Positions 24,201 to 37,356 of a stretch of DNA of 64,000 bases are shown here, piece by piece (the first letter of the stretch is position 1; every line of letters begins with the position of its first letter). The DNA comes from Tigriopus japonicus (taxonomy: Eukaryota > Arthropoda > Copepoda > Harpacticoida > Harpacticidae), in the NCBI GenBank assembly GCA_010645155.1, contig JAAGOF010000323.1:205391-269390 (forward strand), read 5' to 3'. The position numbers were made by a program, and so were the translations under genes. Under the pieces are notes generated by a model. The model was not told where the DNA came from, ran no database searches, and was given only the letters and a program-made list of their open reading frames with translations.

Positions 24201-27088
24201 TTGAGCAACCTTTGTGCATGTCCCATTTGCACCACTTTTGAAGACGAATCAAAAGGGTGGTCAAGATTCAATTTCAGTCCAAAATTGTTATCCATTGAGG
24301 ATTTGTCATCATAAGTAGGCTAAAATACATTATTTGAAATAGCAAGTTTGTGTTGGGTGCATTCACATCTTTCATTTCACAACAAGGTTTAACCAACCCC
24401 AACATTCAACACTTTGTTATCTTCTCATTTTGTCTATCCTAATGTTTGTCCTCATTTTGGTCCAACTGAACGCCACGGATATAAGAACAAAAGGGCTCTA
24501 GATTCCGCTAGATTTCGGAATTGTTAACAAAACTCCTTAGCCACAAATAGCGAGAACACTTTTGAACTTGGCAATGGCTGTAAAAAATTGAATTGATTTT
24601 GAGTACCATTATTATAATGAAAGAATAAGAGAATATCATTAATACATTTCCATTCTGATTTTGAAATGTCTGAATGATTGAAACAAAAAAGTATCGTTTT
24701 TATTACAAGAATGTTGAACAATATATGTTCAAATTTGGCACAGTCACACACTGTCCTGACCGTACCAACCCCAAAATTACCGTGTTTTAAGAAATAAGCC
24801 GATCTATCGCAAGTATCTCTTTCAAAAGCCTTCCTTATCCAATTTCCTTGCGAGAGACTAAAAGCTGTTGAGCAAACTTGCCTTTGGACCCCTTAAATCT
24901 TTAAGAATGGTCCCTTTGGGGCACTGAATAAGAAAATAACTTACTTTCGAAATGCAGCCTGTGGATGCAGTTTGTCTGGACTCGTGTTTTATGGGTTAAG
25001 TTTATTGGCCAATAAAAACCTTACTTCCAGAATGAGGTGTGGGGTGTCAAGACTACTGTTGCATGTACGTATACGCAATAATAACTCATCTGGGTGTAAA
25101 TATGTCTTTTGAGATAGAAACTACGACGTAATGAGATTTTGATGAAGTAGGCTTTGAAATACGCAAGGAACGTTGCAAAGGAAATTCAAGAGTTACCTGA
25201 CATGGAACAAAAATTTCGCTTTGAACCCTTCCTCAACACTTAAATTAAAGGTTGATGTCACCAGCTATTGAGAATAATTTCAACTTGTGGAGTAGACTGT
25301 TCCGAAATACAACTGAATTATGTTCCTGAAAAGTGCCTTTCCTTTGGAACACGTTTCCAACAGACAGATGTTTCCCAAAAACGTATCGAAAAGATGCCAG
25401 AAATATTCCAAGGTGTTTGAACATTTGATTGTTTCAGTTCAAATATTGATGCCTAATTGCACAAGGTGTAACAAGATTTGAAGCAATGAGAGAAAGGAAG
25501 AGGAAGACAATGGTGTTTTTATTAATTAGAATCAACTTCCGGCCACATCCGTCTTGTTTAATATGAAAGCCAAACAGTAAAAGCCAAAGCTGAATATTAA
25601 CAGATGTATGTGGTAAAAATCTACTCCAAACGAGCAGATAGTGAAAAATCCGACGTTAATTAATAGTCTAAGGAACGTGCACTAGTAATTATTGCTGATA
25701 CTAGATTTCATTTTTCTTATTGAATGTACATTTACAATTTTTTATTGCAGTATCAGGATTCATTTTCATCAGCGTGTTTGTGATCCGTAAAACATCCTTG
25801 GAAGCCGTTCTAGAACCTTTTAATACTAAGTTTACTTTCATACTTGTTTTTAATAAAAAAGGTAACATCTTGGCAAGAACAACTGTTTTAAAAAAGAATA
25901 TATCATTCAATCCTTGATTATACTTCAATTTCAATAATACATATTATCTTTTTTGTGAACAGTTCCATACATCCTCAGAGAGTAAGTTCAAGGACCAACA
26001 ATCTCATGTTAACAAATACAAGAGAAAAATTGGAGCACCCCAAAATGAGGCCCAGAGGTACATTTTCCAATGAAAATGAGAAATATCGTTCTTCAATTAA
26101 CAGTACCAGGATTGCAGTTTCTTCCTTGAGGCTGGAAATGCTCATAAAGACCAAACTCTACCCACAAAAAAAAACTTTCCGCTAACCACCATGCTATTTT
26201 GTAACTCTGAACTCTCTACTCAACAACAGCCTCAGGTGATACCATGTGCTTTTAAAAGGTGAAGGGAATACAACTAGGAGTTCTAGGATCCTTCTCGCAC
26301 ATTGTAAGTGGAAAGACATAAAATAAATCTGGGCATTCAACGAAATTTTAGAATGTTTTCACTGAGGGAAGGAACAGCCTTTTCCCACGATAAAGATACA
26401 CGATAGCTTAGTCCAGACACACTGGGCCACATTTCTTGGGCGGCCTTTATCTAGGTTCTCCTAGAGCGCTATAAGCTCTAGGTTCTCCGATGGATTTTCT
26501 GGGTTTGTTGTTGATCCATTGGCTTTCTATCCAATATGTTCAAAGTTGGCGGAATCCTGCAGATATTAGGAAAAGAACAGTCGCACCAACGTGGACTACT
26601 GATTAAATGGCCATTTCGGTGGTTTCAACGCAATTTCAACCTTCTTTGTGCCAATTAGTGAGAGTTGGACCGGTCATAAAGTCAACCTTTTACGAGAAAG
26701 TTAATGTAATGAAAAGCTATGAATGATAAAAATGGGGTTATTTTCTAATCATGACACTAGCCCTTCACGGGCATTATAATGCAAAAATAGTTGGTAATTC
26801 ATCCAGGCATTATTTGTTAGTAGTCCATGACAAGGTTCCTGTCTCGTGAGTTTTCTAAGAAAATAGGGGAAAAAGGTCCATGGAATGCTGGCATGTTAAT
26901 GGTTTTGATACCTATTGGGAAAGAGGTCAAATATTCTGAGGTTCGCTAGGAAAGATGCTCATTATAAGGGGGATCATTAGACGTGTTTTGTGTGGATGTT
27001 CGTGGTTAGTGTGAACCGCGTTCGCGTAATGAGCTCAGGGAAAGTGGAAATTTCGAGCACCTTGCACTTCTGAAGCTTTAGATGGAGC
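21264..27088. other. Gene-free stretch
   Basis: About 5.8 kb without a convincing gene. Several short open frames (21850-22104 minus; 22937-23537 plus; 25720-25917 plus) carry no recognisable domain or consistent splice signals. The one at 25720 is preceded by an acceptor-like TTTTTATTGCAG, but its sequence suggests no family. Confidence 0.45.
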
Positions 27089-27535
27089 AAGAAGCACTGA
27101 ACTTCTGGAGTTGGAGGCTAACTATGAGGATTTTGATTTCAAGTAGGATTGATTTAATTGCGTTCTTCTGCAAACGAGACCTGGTTTGTATTCAGTAGAC
27201 TACATTTTTCAAATTACAGCTTAATCGAACGCCGGAGTTAAAAAATATACATTCTTGAACTTCTGAACTAAAGAGAGTATAGAATAAATGAACTTGCCCT
27301 TTTGTGGTAAAGCAATTACCAGAAAAGGCCTGGTTAATTCATACTCGGTATGATTAGCACTGAACTTTGAGAGAGCAATTCTTTCGACTCCGACGTTCGA
27401 TTGATTTGAAAATTGAAACACGCATTCCGGTCAATATGGGCAAGGTCTCATTTGCAGAAGAACGCAATTGATTTGATCCTACTGGAAATCATAACGCTTT
27501 TCGTTAGCCTCCCTGTCCAGTGAAATTTAGTGGTT
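27089..27535. repeat. Palindromic dispersed repeat (AAGAAGCACTGAA family), copy 2
   Basis: The cleanest copy, about 447 bp. The left end is AAGAAGCACTGAAC with GGAGGCTAAC and TTGCGTTCTTCTGCAAACG. The right end is the reverse complement (TTTGCAGAAGAACGCAA, GTTAGCCTCC, TTTAGTGGTT). The centre repeats the symmetry around AGGCCTGG. The terminal repeats run well over 80 bp. Confidence 0.75.
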
Positions 27536-28788
27536 AGGTTAGGTGAGGGAGGAAACGGCAACAGTTTTATGGTTTGTTTATCGGATAAGCTGTTCATAAC
27601 AATGTCGTTTAAAACACTTTCAACAACCTTCCTGAGTGCTTCAGAAAGTCCCATAAATAAGATATTTCATGTTTTTCTCTTCAAAACTGCTTCTGCAATA
27701 TAACAGAATGATATGCCTTCGTTTTTCTACTGATTTTTAATCCTATTTTCTCTGAGGATACTTGTACACATGTTTCAAAAAGGATGCTGGCCAATGAGAC
27801 TTTTTGATCCAGTTTTATGAATTATTTTGGGAGCTAAGATCTGCTTAGACAAGAGAAGACATATATTGGTATTCTTGCCAGATTTTTGGTGCACTTCGTC
27901 TTGTTATTGGATTTGATCTTGAGACAAGTCTAGGATCTGTACCTCATATTGGACAATCGTTTGTGTGAGGAATCAGAGAGACTTCCTTTGTCACATAGTG
28001 GCACTTGACATGATGCCCAGGGATTGGAATATCGGCTCCATCTAATCAACGAATATAGCTAATATTGGGTCTACAATAGGCGGCTTTCAATAATCCGATT
28101 GTTTGGTGAACAAGAAAGGATCTCAGAGCATACTAAGTTCTAGGGTAGAGCCTAAACCATGGAAACCACAGTTGCACTCAATTCAAATTTATTGTGGTTT
28201 TGTGCCCAATTAAATCAGTTCTAAAGTGCCTTAACATTAGTCTGGATTCATTTTGCAAATATTTAGCATTTTGCTATATTTGAATGTTGGACTGATTGGC
28301 TGTCCTTTGATTTATTGAACGAAAAGTAAGGAATAGGTTGCCTGTTAACGTACAAAATGTTCATTCACCTTCAGGTCAGTTTAAAGTGTTAAAGCTAACT
28401 CTTAGCAAAACATATGCATTTAAAATTGCTCATTCGCTGAGAGAATACTTCAATAGTATAGAGCTGGCTTGATCTTGATATACTGAAGAAACTTGAATTA
28501 ACAACGTTAACATACGATCTGTTGAGAGTGACCTGACTACAGGATTTTGTTCATCGTTCAATAACATTCTTGTCACGACTGTAAAGGAACTCGAGCTAGC
28601 GAGATGAACGGTCGTCTGTAGAATTCCAAAGTGTCCCTTGCAAGCGTTTGAAGAGAATATTGGCAAAATATTCCTTTTCGGTTTATCAATCTCAATCGGA
28701 GGACTAACTATGCGGTTATAGTACGTTGGCGGGTATTATTGTCAATACTTGTTGATTTCGAAACCAAGAAAGTTTGATTACTCATAAG
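27536..28788. other. Gene-free stretch
   Basis: No recognisable gene, RNA or repeat. Short open frames on the minus strand (27448-27654, 28430-28666) lack domain or splice support. Confidence 0.4.
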
Positions 28789-29690
28789 TAGGGCTGAATA
28801 TTTTAGGTTCACTTTTTGGGCAAATTATGACATAATTAGGTTGCCCAAAATTACGTTTTAGGTTTTTTTTAGGTTGAATAGATTACACCTTTTACAGAGG
28901 CTTTTCAGACCCAATTTTGCCTTTTATGTATTGTTCTACAGTAGTTTACTCTTGGCAAGAGGCAAGAGTAAAAGCAGTTGAGCAGAGACAAAGGCAATAA
29001 ATAATTTATTTGGCAGTGGGGAAAAATGCAGTATAGAACAGTTTGTGCCAGTGAAATTTGTTCAGTGGCAGAATATGGTAGAAAGTGGCAAATAATTCGA
29101 CCAAAAAACCCAGATCAAAAATTGTCGACCTAAAAAAGGAGATCGGATTTTTTGACCTTAAAACGAGTTCGGAAATTTTTGACCTAAAAACGAGATCAAA
29201 AATTTTCGACTTAAAAAGAGATCGAAAATTTGCGCCCTAAAGACGAGATGAAATGACTGAAAACGAGAAAAAATTTGCTCGAAAGGCAGAATGTGGCGGT
29301 ATATGACTTCAAAAAATGACAGTGAGCGCCCTTAATTAGCAGTACTTCAAACAACTTTTGGCAATGTCGGCCTGAAACCACCTCGTAACACTAATTCGGT
29401 ATATTGATGGAATGAAAAGCATTGTGGCTAACCTTGTTCCTTCTTTTGTTTTGTTGTTTTAACGACACTGGGGTAATTTTCAAGAGGGCGAAGACATTGT
29501 CAAATGACTTTAGGATAAGAAAAAAAGTACATTTTAGGTTGAAAACTTAGTTTTAGGTAAAAATTTCCCAAAAAAGGCGAGAAAAAGTTGATTTAGGGTT
29601 GGAAACTTACTTTTAGGTAAAAATTGCCCAAAAAAGGCGTTTTAGGTTAAAACCTAGGTTTTTATGTAAAACCTAAAATATTCAGCCCTA
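28789..29690. mobile_element. hAT-like MITE (TAGGGCTGAATATTTTAGG ends), copy 1
   Basis: A 902-bp element with near-perfect inverted ends TAGGGCTGAATATTTTAGGT and ACCTAAAATATTCAGCCCTA. It is flanked by a perfect 8-bp duplication CTCATAAG (28781-28788 and 29691-29698), which fits nTnnnnAn. The interior is made of variants of AACGAGATCGAAAATTTTCG and TTTTAGGTT units. It has no transposase. Confidence 0.9.
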
Positions 29691-29698
29691 CTCATAAG

Positions 29699-29930
29699 CA
29701 AGGCCACCAGATAGTTGTAAGTTACATTTTACAATGTAATTACCAAAATCTGCGATTTTTGCCCAAAATTACATGAATGGGGTAAATTTTACATAAATTG
29801 CCTGTTTCAATGGAATTGATATGGAAAAATGTTTAAATATTATGGCAAAGTCAAGATAACGTAGCAAGAACTTACAACGCATTACTTTTGTCACTAGGAA
29901 TATTTAGTTTATCATCAGGCCCGTTTATTG
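29699..29930. mobile_element. hAT-like fragment (CARGGCCACCAGATAG family)
   Basis: It begins CAAGGCCACCAGATAGTTG directly against the right target duplication of the previous element and ends at ATCATCAGGCCCG. It matches the reverse complement of about 9213-9446, including TTGTCACTAGGAATATTTAG. A true right terminus of the 8.8-kb type is absent. Confidence 0.6.
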
Positions 29931-31577
29931 GTTATAAGTGACATTGATCTAACAGTGATCAAATTTGTGACCTGCTTTAAGCATAGGTATTAAAGTAATG
30001 TGCAATTAGGTCATATGTTTTGTATTTTGGGATACATGCTTCAAGCAAACTTTATCAATTGACTTACAAACTTACTTTTGGGTCTTTTCAAAATATTATG
30101 CTTCTAAAATGGATTCATATGAATGTTAGTATCTACGCAGTAGATGTTTATCCAAAAAATTAGTTAAATAATGCCCTAACAAGTTTAAAACACGCTTGAA
30201 GTCAATAATAGAAGCATGCTTGTAGTAAGCCTTGACCCAGACAAAACATGCGAGCTGATTATGACATTCTCCCTTTGAAAAACTTTCTGGAATATTCTGT
30301 CCTTCATTACATTATAACACGTAATTCTGAGACCCAAGAAAAGAACGAACAATATAATGTGTCAATTTGTCAATAAAGCAAACATTTGTAATTAATGTCA
30401 GTAATCCCCTCATGACAATACCCCCATAAAAACAACCCTTATCTTTAATTCACTTTGGTCCCAAACAAAATTTATGGCGTAAAATATTTTGTGTTTGGAG
30501 ATGCATTCTTCAATCATACTTCTTCATCCCTTTGTTTCCAACCTTTTCCAAGCCTTTTTAAACTTTTCCTGGTTCAAACATATTATCATGTAGATCTTAC
30601 CCTCATACATAATTCATTTTTAACCTAAAAAAATCGGTAAATCATGCCTTTTCAAGCGTACAATACACTTGAAGCCATTAGCGCACACAAAGCGTATAAG
30701 GCAATTATTGCCTTGTTTCATCAAGATTGGGGGAGCTTTAGTTCATATTAACCCTGTAGAAAAGAGATGATAAGATATTAGTTACTATAGGGGACATAAA
30801 AGTGTCTGAGAAATGGTCACTACTGTAAGAGGAAATCTAGTCAAAGCCAATATGGTGTTGACAGGTTCTCGAACAAAAATGACAACACATGTTCGTCCTT
30901 GCCCCAAGTTCCCGACCTTTTTACCCACTGACCTTAATACTTACACACATTGCGGAATTTGACACATTCATTATTTCAAGGTTCAATTAAAAAAGAGTCT
31001 CACACTCTCATGTTGGCTTTGCTCTCCATTTGAAATCAAAAAGAAAAACACCGTGTCAACTGCATTTAGCTCTTTGATTCCCCAACGAGCACGACAACCT
31101 CATTTTGCTTCCTGTCCTACAGATGGGAAACATCAAAGCCCAGGCAGTTTCTTTTCAATCCGTTTTGGGGCTGCTGCCACTTTTGGATAGATACGTCAAT
31201 TTGGAACACTTGGAACACAAAAGAATCTTCTTTGGCTGCCAAATTTGTGAGTGGGAGAAAGGGACGACAGATGGAGATTAGACAAACTTTCGACTCATAC
31301 GTTGTCAAGTCATGATGGTCTAAGTTTGAAGGGATGTCAGCAATTATATGACCCGTTTGCAATCCAAACAAATTACACTTTGAAATACCAATGAGCAAAT
31401 CAACAATTGCCAAAGGTTATTACTAACAATATTTAGAATGACAACTTTCCCAAACCAAATTTTGTCAAAACCAAAAACGTTTCAAAATTAATTGTACAGA
31501 TAATACAAGTATAACCCTCCTCAATGTTGGGAGAATAGCAATTTCCACGAGACTCACACGAAAATATTTTCTTCAAT
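29931..31577. other. Gene-free stretch
   Basis: AT-rich DNA. The 98-codon minus frame at 31117-31413 has no recognisable domain. No splice-supported exon was found. Confidence 0.4.
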
Positions 31578-32181
31578 CAGGGATGGGTCAATTACTTGAA
31601 AAATGTAATTAATTACAATTACTTCGTCGAAATTGTGATTATTCAGTTACTATTACATCGTTCGAAAATGTAATTGACTTCAATTACAATAACATGACAA
31701 TAAGATATCAAATACAATTTTTCCTTCTCTTTCACCCTCTTTTGCTTTTCCAAAACGATGAAAGATGCACAAATCTGCTATTTTTTAGTAATTTTTGCAC
31801 CAACTAGCAATTATTACGCCTAAAAAATCCAAATGAAAGAGTGCTTTTCTTTAACCAAAAGCTTTTGAACGAGCAAAAATATTAAAAGTATTATGCCAAC
31901 AATAGAGGAATGAAAAAATTGAAAACGTCTAATTTGCATTTTTTGGCCATATTTGCATTTTTTGCTAATTTTGACAAAAACGACGAAAAAATGGTGGTTG
32001 CGTGGAAATTAATTCTTATATAACAAATTATACCTATTTATTATTAAACTATCATTATACAATCTGATCTGATCCAGATTTGCACAGATCTGGATCTGAG
32101 GTGGCTTCACAATTTTAATTTCATTTGGAACCACACCAGTTCAATCTTAAAAGTCGATGCACTGATTTTGACCCATCCCTG
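31578..32181. mobile_element. hAT-like MITE (CAGGGATGGG ends), copy 2
   Basis: A 604-bp element, left end CAGGGATGGGTCAATTAC, right end TGATTTTGACCCATCCCTG. It has a perfect 8-bp duplication TCTTCAAT (31570-31577 and 32182-32189) and is subterminally rich in AATTACAATTAC. It is related to 20488-21263 and has no coding capacity. Confidence 0.9.
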
Positions 32182-33119
32182 TCTTCAATAAATCATTTGA
32201 TAATGAAATGGCAAAGCTGTTTTTGCGGAGCGAGACCTACGCTAACTTTGGAAACCCCTAACAAAATTAGGGTCAGATTTTTGGAATGTAAAGACTAAAC
32301 TTTGAAATATACTGTTCTTAGAATAGAATAATCAACCAACAAGAGTGAAAACTGTATTCAAGAAACACTTTGTTTTTACAAACAAAAATGGAGTCATCCT
32401 GGACTTATTTCGTCAGTTTCACCCTTTTTCTTGCCCCAATTTGGTTAAATTCTACTTGCTTAAAAGAGATTGAGCCAATAGTAACCTGATTGTTTTGGCG
32501 TGTTTCTTTGGCAGGTTTTAGTACACAATGGAATACTTCGGCAACTTCTTTTCAAACTTTGGTAAGGTTGGAAAGGTTGTGGTCATGATTCTTGAATGCC
32601 CCGAGCTCCGAACCAAAAACTGACTATCTGCATTTTTTCCGTAATATGAAAAAAACAGAAATAAAGAGTGAGTGACAAGATATCAGGACAGAATTATTCA
32701 AACCACGATTTGATACTTAAGAATCATTTGCTTGTTACTTCAAATTCTTAATTGTTAAATATCAAAGCGCTTACTAACAAAACAAACAGGTTTCTGACGT
32801 CAGCCGAATTAATCGCGAATGGTTTGAACAGGGTGACGAACAGAAAACCTTCATTTAGTGTGCATTGAACTTTTTTCGTTCTCTTAAATTCCAACTCACC
32901 CGACGAATGGCGATCCCTTTCTGAGCACTCCATTGATCACCCACAAGAAAGGCTTTACCATGCACTCTAGGTAATAAGTTATACCCAATGGATCACAACA
33001 TTTGTCCTGTTCATTGAACTCAAGTGTCAAAGTGGAATGCTTTAAAACGTCTGGATGGGAATCTACCCGACAGCCAAACAGCCGCTTGTGTTTCCAACCT
33101 CGTTGTTCCCTTTCAAAGG

Positions 33120-33430
33120 GAGCCAAGGAACACGCACATACACACTCACAGTGTGAGTTTTGAGCCGAGGAATGGATGGCCTCGAAAAGCCGGAGGCCAA
33201 AAGGGAACCAGAAAAGACGGACCTCTCTATCTCGGGCTCAAGCTCAAGACGGGAGGAAATTTGGGAGACGTATATCCCAACAGTGAGAAGATGGAGGGAC
33301 CTGAGAAGCACTCAAGATGCTCGCCATTTTCCCAGTTTCCGACTCTCCTCGATCCAAGGTCCGATTCGGGATGATTTTCTCGCGTTTGATCGGTATTTAA
33401 ATACGTGTGAGAGCCTAGGATGATAGGTTG
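33120..33430. promoter_or_regulatory. Less AT-rich island with a TATTTAAATA box; possible promoter
   Basis: About 300 bp visibly richer in G and C than its surroundings, open in several frames on both strands. A palindromic TATTTAAATA lies near 33394-33403. On the minus strand an ATG (in GGGAAAATGGCGAGC, near 33330) follows about 60-70 bp after it, but that frame closes after 28 codons. No protein family is recognised. It could be a promoter with a 5' exon or simply a less AT-rich patch. Confidence 0.25.
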
Positions 33431-33627
33431 GGCTTTGTTCCTTGACACGGACTCGATCTAAATGTTTTCCAATCAAACAGTCATGTGTAGTATGTTGACC
33501 TTGGCCATGGACATCTTAGTTTCTCAGGTTGAATTACAGAAATATAGCTAAAGGCCTGTCATTGTACTAAAATGAGAGGTTATTTCAACGCCATAAATGT
33601 TCTGCTGAATCTTCATCGTAATAACTA

Positions 33628-34077
33628 GGGGTGAGGCATGGCGTAGTGCGTACTGCGTCGGTTTGTCGTGCAGATGGCTGGGGTTCGATCCCGGCTGACT
33701 GCCACCCTCAAAACTCAACTCTTCGGAGTCAAAATTTAGCATTTGAACCGTCTTTCAAATGCACCACACCAATTTCCAAACTCAACTCTTCGGAGTCAAA
33801 ATTTAGCATTGAACTGTCTTTCAATGCCAAAAACTAGGCAAGCCCCGGTTCGATCCCGGGCTTGCCGAGTCCTAGTGACCTGTGGTATTAAGTTACATGC
33901 AGAAGTCACGGCCCTTGACGGCTTAAATGGGCGAACCTGGGGTCATTCCCGAGGGTGAGGTAAAAATTAATGCTTGCTTGTTAGCTTGTCCAAGTGGAGC
34001 GGCAATATCCCCATATGGCGGACAGCCTCTATCAGATCGAAGCTGCGTTCTGACTCCTCAACAAACAAACAAACAAA
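33628..34077 (+). mobile_element. tRNA-derived SINE, full length
   Basis: A 450-bp element between perfect 14-bp target duplications CATCGTAATAACTA (33614-33627 and 34078-34091). The head has a pol III A box (TGGCGTAGTGCG, 33639-33650) and B box (GGTTCGATCCC, 33682-33692). A 67-bp-period tandem duplication follows (copies from 33711 and 33778, each with CTCAACTCTTCGGAGTC). A second B-box-like GGTTCGATCCC sits inside a 30-bp palindrome at 33837-33866. It ends in an (AAAC)n tail. The long matching duplication and simple-repeat tail indicate LINE-driven retroposition. Confidence 0.9.
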
Positions 34078-34091
34078 CATCGTAATAACTA

Positions 34092-34814
34092 TAGGGTCGG
34101 CGGTGCAAATGTAGATTTTAGCGTTTTAGTACGTAACCAGTGTCTGTTTCAGGTCCAATTGACGCTCATAGACTTAATAGTCTTAGTCTTTAATTAGACT
34201 CTAATAGTGTATTGACAAGATTTTTAAAAATAGTTGTCTGAATGGGTTTTTAGGTACGTAACTTTTAATCTTCCGGTAGACCTGACTATGAGAAACGCAG
34301 AAAATCAAAGTTGTTCCCCTTGGTTTCCTGAGTCTGAAACATATTTCATAATGTTTGGGAATTTCCATAGAAACTTTATATGATTTTTTCATTACCGTGT
34401 ATCTTTGGTGGATTGATCGATTACTTTGACTTAATTCTTCATTTTTTCTCTTCTTTGTACCTCACATTATGGGAATTTATTTAATTTGATTTTGTCCAAA
34501 TACATGTTTCTAAGCATTACATCTTGCGTTTATAAATTATTCAAAAAGAAACAAGCATATTGGTAAAAATAATTACATCAGATCCAACAAGTACCATCAT
34601 TTTCTCACCAAGTGAGTCATAATATTTGATGAGAAAATAAATGCAAATCAAAGAAAGGAAGTGATCTGTGTGGGACATGGGTTTCTATTCCCAAAAAGAG
34701 AATGTACTCAGATAAAAGCACTTTTTCCTCTCCGTCGGAACAAAAAATAACAATTTGGACACGACGGATCGGTTAAGCATTTAATTGGTGACAAACATTT
34801 GATTGCATAGTTAC
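34092..34814. other. Gene-free stretch
   Basis: No gene, RNA or repeat recognised in this AT-rich interval. Confidence 0.4.
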
Positions 34815-35119
34815 TAGTGCTGGACTGAAAGCGCTTTCGGCCAAAATTGTTGCCGAAATTTTGAAAACTGTTTCGTCTATGCCTTCCAAAACCAAAAGTA
34901 GACATGCATTGTAAAAAATGAAGTTTAACAACAAAATGGAAGATTTTTTGGTCCAAAAATTTGTAACCACCCAACATCAAACACATACTTCAATTGAATT
35001 TCTAAAGAGAATTTTACGAAGATAAAATTTTGTAGCTAACTGCTTCCAGTTTCGGTTAAGCCCTCTTTCGGCCAAAACTTTAGGTTTCCGTTAAGAGCCT
35101 TATCAGTCCATCTCTACTA
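34815..35119. mobile_element. MITE related to the 40.2-kb hAT-like element
   Basis: It starts TAGTGCTGGACTGAAAGCG and ends CAGTCCATCTCTACTA. It shares TTTCGG-rich subterminal sequence, a GTAGACATGCATTGTAAA segment and GTTTCGGTTAAGCCCTCTTT with the element at 40207-40545. The 8-bp duplication is not recognisable, so the ends are approximate. Confidence 0.6.
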
Positions 35120-35546
35120 CTAATATCCAGTAATTGAAGTAATAGAACCACGGGGCAAATGACATTTGCCCCCACAATTCGTAGAGACAGGATTTGCAAT
35201 TGATATTTTTGAGTGAAATTTTTTTTTAGCTTGTCAAATTCAGGTTGGATTGGCAATTTGCGGACCATTGCAGAGTTTACCCGTGGCGGAAATTGCTTGG
35301 TGAAACCTACACGAGGAGATCACTGTTGAGGGAAGAGATAGCTACCCTCCAGGGAGTCTCGCTTGTAAATGTACCACGATTTATTCCAAGGTTGCGTGAG
35401 TTTATTTATCCTGAAGCAATATTTCATTACTTAAACTAACTTAACCTAACCTAATCTAACCAAATGTTAACTTCAACTTCATTTATTCCTTTGAAAAATG
35501 CATTATATTTATCTGAGTCACGCAACTTACCAAAATTTCACATGTC

Positions 35547-36607
35547 TAGGGACGGGCAAATAGTGTAAAAAGATTTTTGGTAACATAAACCCATTTTTCT
35601 GCGCTTTTGCACATTTCACCTTTATTTGCACTTTTTATTTACGTTTTTGGCCAAAATTGACAAATTGTTAAGAAAATGTAGTGGCTTTTGAAAGAATTTT
35701 TAGTTTCAAGATCAAATTTTGAACTAGTCGAAAAAGCTTGCATTTGCAGTCAACCATTCTTAGCACCTTGAAGAAATATGTGCATTTCAGACGCAAATCT
35801 CACACTTTATTCACCATCTTGGCTTTAACTATAACATCCTGTTTACTAAACTAGAGATTAGACAAAAGAATCTCATTGCAGGCAACCAACAAGTACGAAA
35901 CCTAAAGAAACTCATATTATGGTAATGGAAGGATCTACAAACAATATAGATGTGAAGAGACAATGAATGCCACATTTGAAATTGAGTTCTGGTAATTAGG
36001 CCATGGGCCAAATATTGAAGTAATGTCACTAAAAACATGCTTAAAACACATTTATGACTATTTTCTTTGATGCAATTGTTAGGCACATGTGGGTATTTTT
36101 CTGTTCAATTTTCAATGTCTATTTTTGAACAACTTGAAGGACAAAAACGGAGTGATGTAAAGCCATATAAAACAATTGCTAAATATATTTCGACAATATT
36201 TTAGGTACATACATCCATGAGACCACCTTAGGAATGAAAAATTCAGAAGATTGTTGACTAGAGTATTTTTCATGATTTTACATCCTTTTTGCTAGTGACC
36301 TAATTAATAGTTAATAGAACTCTGTTACTTGTGCGGCATTGTCTCTTCACCTCAAACTCGTCTCAAATGTCTTTAGAACTTGTAAATGATTTCTCCTGCT
36401 CAATCAGGAGCCGTGGGTACTCCATGAATGACGTTTTAAGTCCAAATGCAAGTTATCTGCTCTTTTTTTGACATTTATTTGCTCTTTTTTGACATCTATT
36501 TGCACTTTCAACATTTTTCTGCACTTTGTTTTGCACTTTTGGGCACATTTTTTGCAACTTTTGGTAACTAAAAGGGTAAGATTATTTACACTTTCTGCCC
36601 GTCCCTA
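35547..36607. mobile_element. hAT-like MITE (TAGGGACGGGC ends)
   Basis: A 1061-bp element, left end TAGGGACGGGCAAATAGTG, right end CACTTTCTGCCCGTCCCTA. It has a perfect 8-bp duplication CACATGTC (35539-35546 and 36608-36615). The right subterminal region repeats TTTTTGACAT and TTTGCACTTT units, the left TTTGCACTTT. The minus frame inside (35829-36086) is not a transposase. Confidence 0.9.
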
Positions 36608-37356
36608 CACATGTCATTTATAACTCAGACTCCAGGGAGCCCTGGAGTTTCTTTGAAAAATGCCAAAAATGGGCGAAGTTGTCAAAATGTAATGCTTTTA
36701 AATAATTTGGATGTCAATGCCCAATTTTGATGATGATGTTGATTTATTTCAGGAATATTATTTTGCGTCAGTTTATTTGTTATTTGGTTATTTTTTTAAT
36801 ATGGAGGCAATGCCTTCAAATAACAATAGATAACGCCCATGAACACACTTAAAAATTCCTCAGATCCTGGATAAGCTATTTTTTGTTTTCACCAGGACTT
36901 GGGCACAAAATATGATATTGAATTGTGTTTCAGGTGCCATTTTTAAACACAATTAGAAACTGAAAAATAACATATTCAATGTAAAAAGAGTAGAGTGCAA
37001 AATCAGGAACTCACTCGTCAATTATCTTTTCCATCTAAACTGAAGTGGACATACAAGTAGTTCTCATTCTCACAGATATCACTTTACATTAACTGCTTGT
37101 TAAACCAAAAGGCGAATGGTAACTCTGCTGAAAGCGCGAAATCACATGCAAGCTTGGCTTGCTCGGAGTTTCATTACATGCTTCTCGATTGGGGATTTGT
37201 TTTTGCGTTTCCATAGTCTTTCCTTGACAAAGATTTCCTTCGCTATCTTGCTCTTGGTCATAGACATTGCAAAACAAATCCGTCGCCTCTTTGGAGACGC
37301 TTGACATGGAGATAGTTGGCTCGACTTTCATGCTGAAAGATGATGATGATGATGAT

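Noticed and set aside
33837..33866. Perfect 30-bp palindrome as a possible operator or terminator
   Set aside because: It lies inside a SINE bounded by target duplications and contains a B-box-like core, so it is part of the element.
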